This document shows positions 62,750-64,000 of a stretch of DNA of 64,000 nt, in pieces. The stretch covers positions 1,240,001 to 1,304,000 of the forward strand of contig NZ_CP084463.1 in the NCBI RefSeq assembly GCF_020405185.1, given 5' to 3'. The translations under genes were made by a program, and so were the position numbers. The first letter of the stretch is position 1. Each line of letters begins with the position of its first letter. Source of the DNA: Halomicrobium salinisoli (GTDB lineage: Archaea > Halobacteriota > Halobacteria > Halobacteriales > Haloarculaceae). The notes beneath the pieces are model-generated. The model was given only the letters and a program-made list of their open reading frames with translations. It did no database searches and had not been told where the DNA came from.

Positions 62750-63549
62750 CGCGACTCCCCCTCCGACAGCCGCGAGATCTCGTCGACCGTCGCCTCGACC
62801 TGGCGCCGGAACGCCGCCCCGTGCAGCCAGTCGCGGACCTTGATCGGGAGCGGCCGCTCCGGCGCCGACGCCCCGCCGAGGAACGCGGCGGCCCGGGGGT
62901 CGTCCGTCCAGGAACCGTCCACGACGCGTTCCACGGCGACCTCCTCGGACAGACCGGTCTCCGAGGCGAGCACGCGCACGGTCAGGTTCCGAAGGTGGTC
63001 GCGAGTCTCGCGAGCCGTGCGCGACTGCCAGGCGCTCGTGGCGTCGACCCGCCACCCCATCCGCCGGATCGCGTCGTCGATCGCGGTCCCGGCGGTCCGT
63101 TCGTCCCGTTCCCAGTACCGCGTCTCCGGGGCCGCGGTCGCCAGCTCGACCGGCTCCTCCCGCACGCGCACGGTCGACTCGGACCGAGCGTACGTGACGC
63201 CCAGGCCGACCAGTCCGACGAACGCGGCCAGCAGGAGGATCCAGACGCGGAGAGCCCCCGTCGTCTCCGCGTCGAGGATCGCGAGGTAGCGCGCGGGGAC
63301 GACGAGCGCGCCGAGCGCGACGGCGAGCGCCAGGCATCCGACGGCCATCGCGACCGTCGACGCGCGCGCCCGCTCCGATTCCCGATCGGTCGCGCCGTCG
63401 GTGCGCAGCGTCGCCCGGGCCGTCCCGGCGCCGACGTCACCCGGTGGTTTCGCCGCTGACTCGGCCCGGTCGTCGGCGGGGTCGGTCTGGCGCTCGCGCT
63501 CGGATTCCCCGTCCGCGCGCTCGGACTCGACGGTCGCCGTGCCGGCCAT
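62746..63549 (-). CDS. DUF7269 membrane protein
   Basis: 267 residues. A long acidic N-terminal segment (1-65), two helices (about 66-115), then a soluble domain with IDDAIRRMGWRVDA and FLGGASAPERPLPIKVRDW. It overlaps DUF58 (GTGA) and the next upstream gene (one base). Confidence 0.78.
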   Translation of the reverse strand: MAGTATVESERADGESERERQTDPADDRAESAAKPPGDVGAGTARATLRTDGATDRESERARASTVAMAVGCLALAVALGALVVPARYLAILDAETTGALRVWILLLAAFVGLVGLGVTYARSESTVRVREEPVELATAAPETRYWERDERTAGTAIDDAIRRMGWRVDATSAWQSRTARETRDHLRNLTVRVLASETGLSEEVAVERVVDGSWTDDPRAAAFLGGASAPERPLPIKVRDWLHGAAFRRQVEATVDEISRLSEGESR

Positions 63550-64000
63550 CAGTCGTCACCTCCCCGGAGCGAGTCCAGCGCGCTGCGGGCGCGAGCGACG
63601 CGCTCGTCGGTCTCCCCGCGACCGCCGTAGCGCACCTCCCGGAACAGCCGGGTCAGCCGTCGCACGGGCCCGGACGGGAGGCCGGCCGCGACGGCCCGGC
63701 GTGCGTACTCGCCCGGCGTCCGGGCGTCCGGGTTCTCGACCGCGACTCGCTCCACCAGCCTGCGCCAGGCCTCGGCGACGCTGTCGACGGGATCCGGCTG
63801 CGTCGATTCCTCGTCCCCGCCCATGGCTGCGACGTCCCGGGCGTCGTCGGTGGGCGCGTCGTCCGCCGACTGCCGCCACTGCACCAGCCCGGAACTGAGC
63901 GAGTCCGTCGAGAACCCGCCGAGCGCGGCGAGCGGGGCGACGGCGAGGCGCGGGACGGTCGCCAGCCCGCCGGCCAGCAGCCGCGCGGCGGCGCCGGCTT
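63549..64000 (-). CDS. DUF4129 domain protein, C-terminal part
   Basis: The gene runs off the window; 150 residues of its end are visible. The motif TPGEYARRAVAAGLPSGPVRRLTRLFREVRYGG is the DUF4129 hallmark, often next to transglutaminase-like domains. It heads the operon. Confidence 0.83.
   Translation of the reverse strand, partial: AGAAARLLAGGLATVPRLAVAPLAALGGFSTDSLSSGLVQWRQSADDAPTDDARDVAAMGGDEESTQPDPVDSVAEAWRRLVERVAVENPDARTPGEYARRAVAAGLPSGPVRRLTRLFREVRYGGRGETDERVARARSALDSLRGGDD

Overview
The window is chromosomal DNA of a haloarchaeon (class Halobacteria). GC content is very high, proteins are acidic, Tat signals, PGF-CTERM and archaeal type IV pilin signals occur, starts are often leaderless or GTG, and there are archaeal information-processing genes (Gar1, SRP19, aIF2-alpha, Nop10, L44e, S27e) plus the HAH_0734 marker family. 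Gene content fits the Haloarcula/Halomicrobium side of the class, but this is an inference. Coding density is high and most neighbours overlap by 1-4 bases.

Layout. 1-1849: end of an ornithine cyclodeaminase-like gene, a presenilin-type intramembrane protease, gar1 and srp19. 1872-5546: divergent BtuF-like anchored binding protein and btuCD. 5639-8079: CAP-domain exported protein, small winged-helix protein, MaoC-like protein, coxB. 8259-12581: ctaA/ctaB fusion, membrane protein, Rdx-type selenoprotein-W-like protein, ABC-2 exporter. 12702-16441: two HTH regulators, a duplicated-domain protein, a D-2-hydroxyacid dehydrogenase and a PspA-like coiled coil. 16713-18154: small subunit of methylmalonyl-CoA mutase and its MeaB chaperone, which need the B12 that btuFCD may import. 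18202-18459: a large structured palindromic repeat, with a half copy at 10374-10520. 18551-30148: metabolic genes (thiolase with DUF35, YchF-like GTPase, UbiA prenyltransferase, aminotransferase, phosphoesterase, FAD amine-oxidase-like protein) and small conserved haloarchaeal proteins.

30160-34043 looks like an accessory island: GA-rich repeats, then a Tat-exported pectate lyase ending in a dockerin-like domain, then a Tat-exported protein with a cohesin-like and a PKD domain. A threonine-synthase-like gene lacking the PLP lysine follows. 35394-39051 holds a J-domain protein and the PAC2-nop10-aIF2alpha-S27e-L44e operon. 39065-42753 is a glycan/membrane cluster (DUF2298, GT2, GtrA). 42888-42962 is the initiator tRNA-Met gene, with a 22-bp repeat of its 3' end 110 bp downstream that looks like an integration scar. 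43321-46324: hpt and two membrane/exported proteins. 46415-49607: four archaeal pilin paralogues around a membrane-bound winged-helix protein.

50013-58700 is a complete nine-gene Mrp-type Na+/H+ antiporter operon (E-F-G-DUF4040-B-C-D-D-D). 58741-64000 carries coaBC and a four-gene DUF4129-DUF7269-DUF58-DUF7519 operon that runs off the window.

Strongest leads for new biology: the palindromic repeat whose half-units keep one skeleton but swap matched stem arms, with an inverted core between copies; the neighbouring cohesin and dockerin genes; and the pilin cassette with fixed ends and a variable, lower-GC middle.
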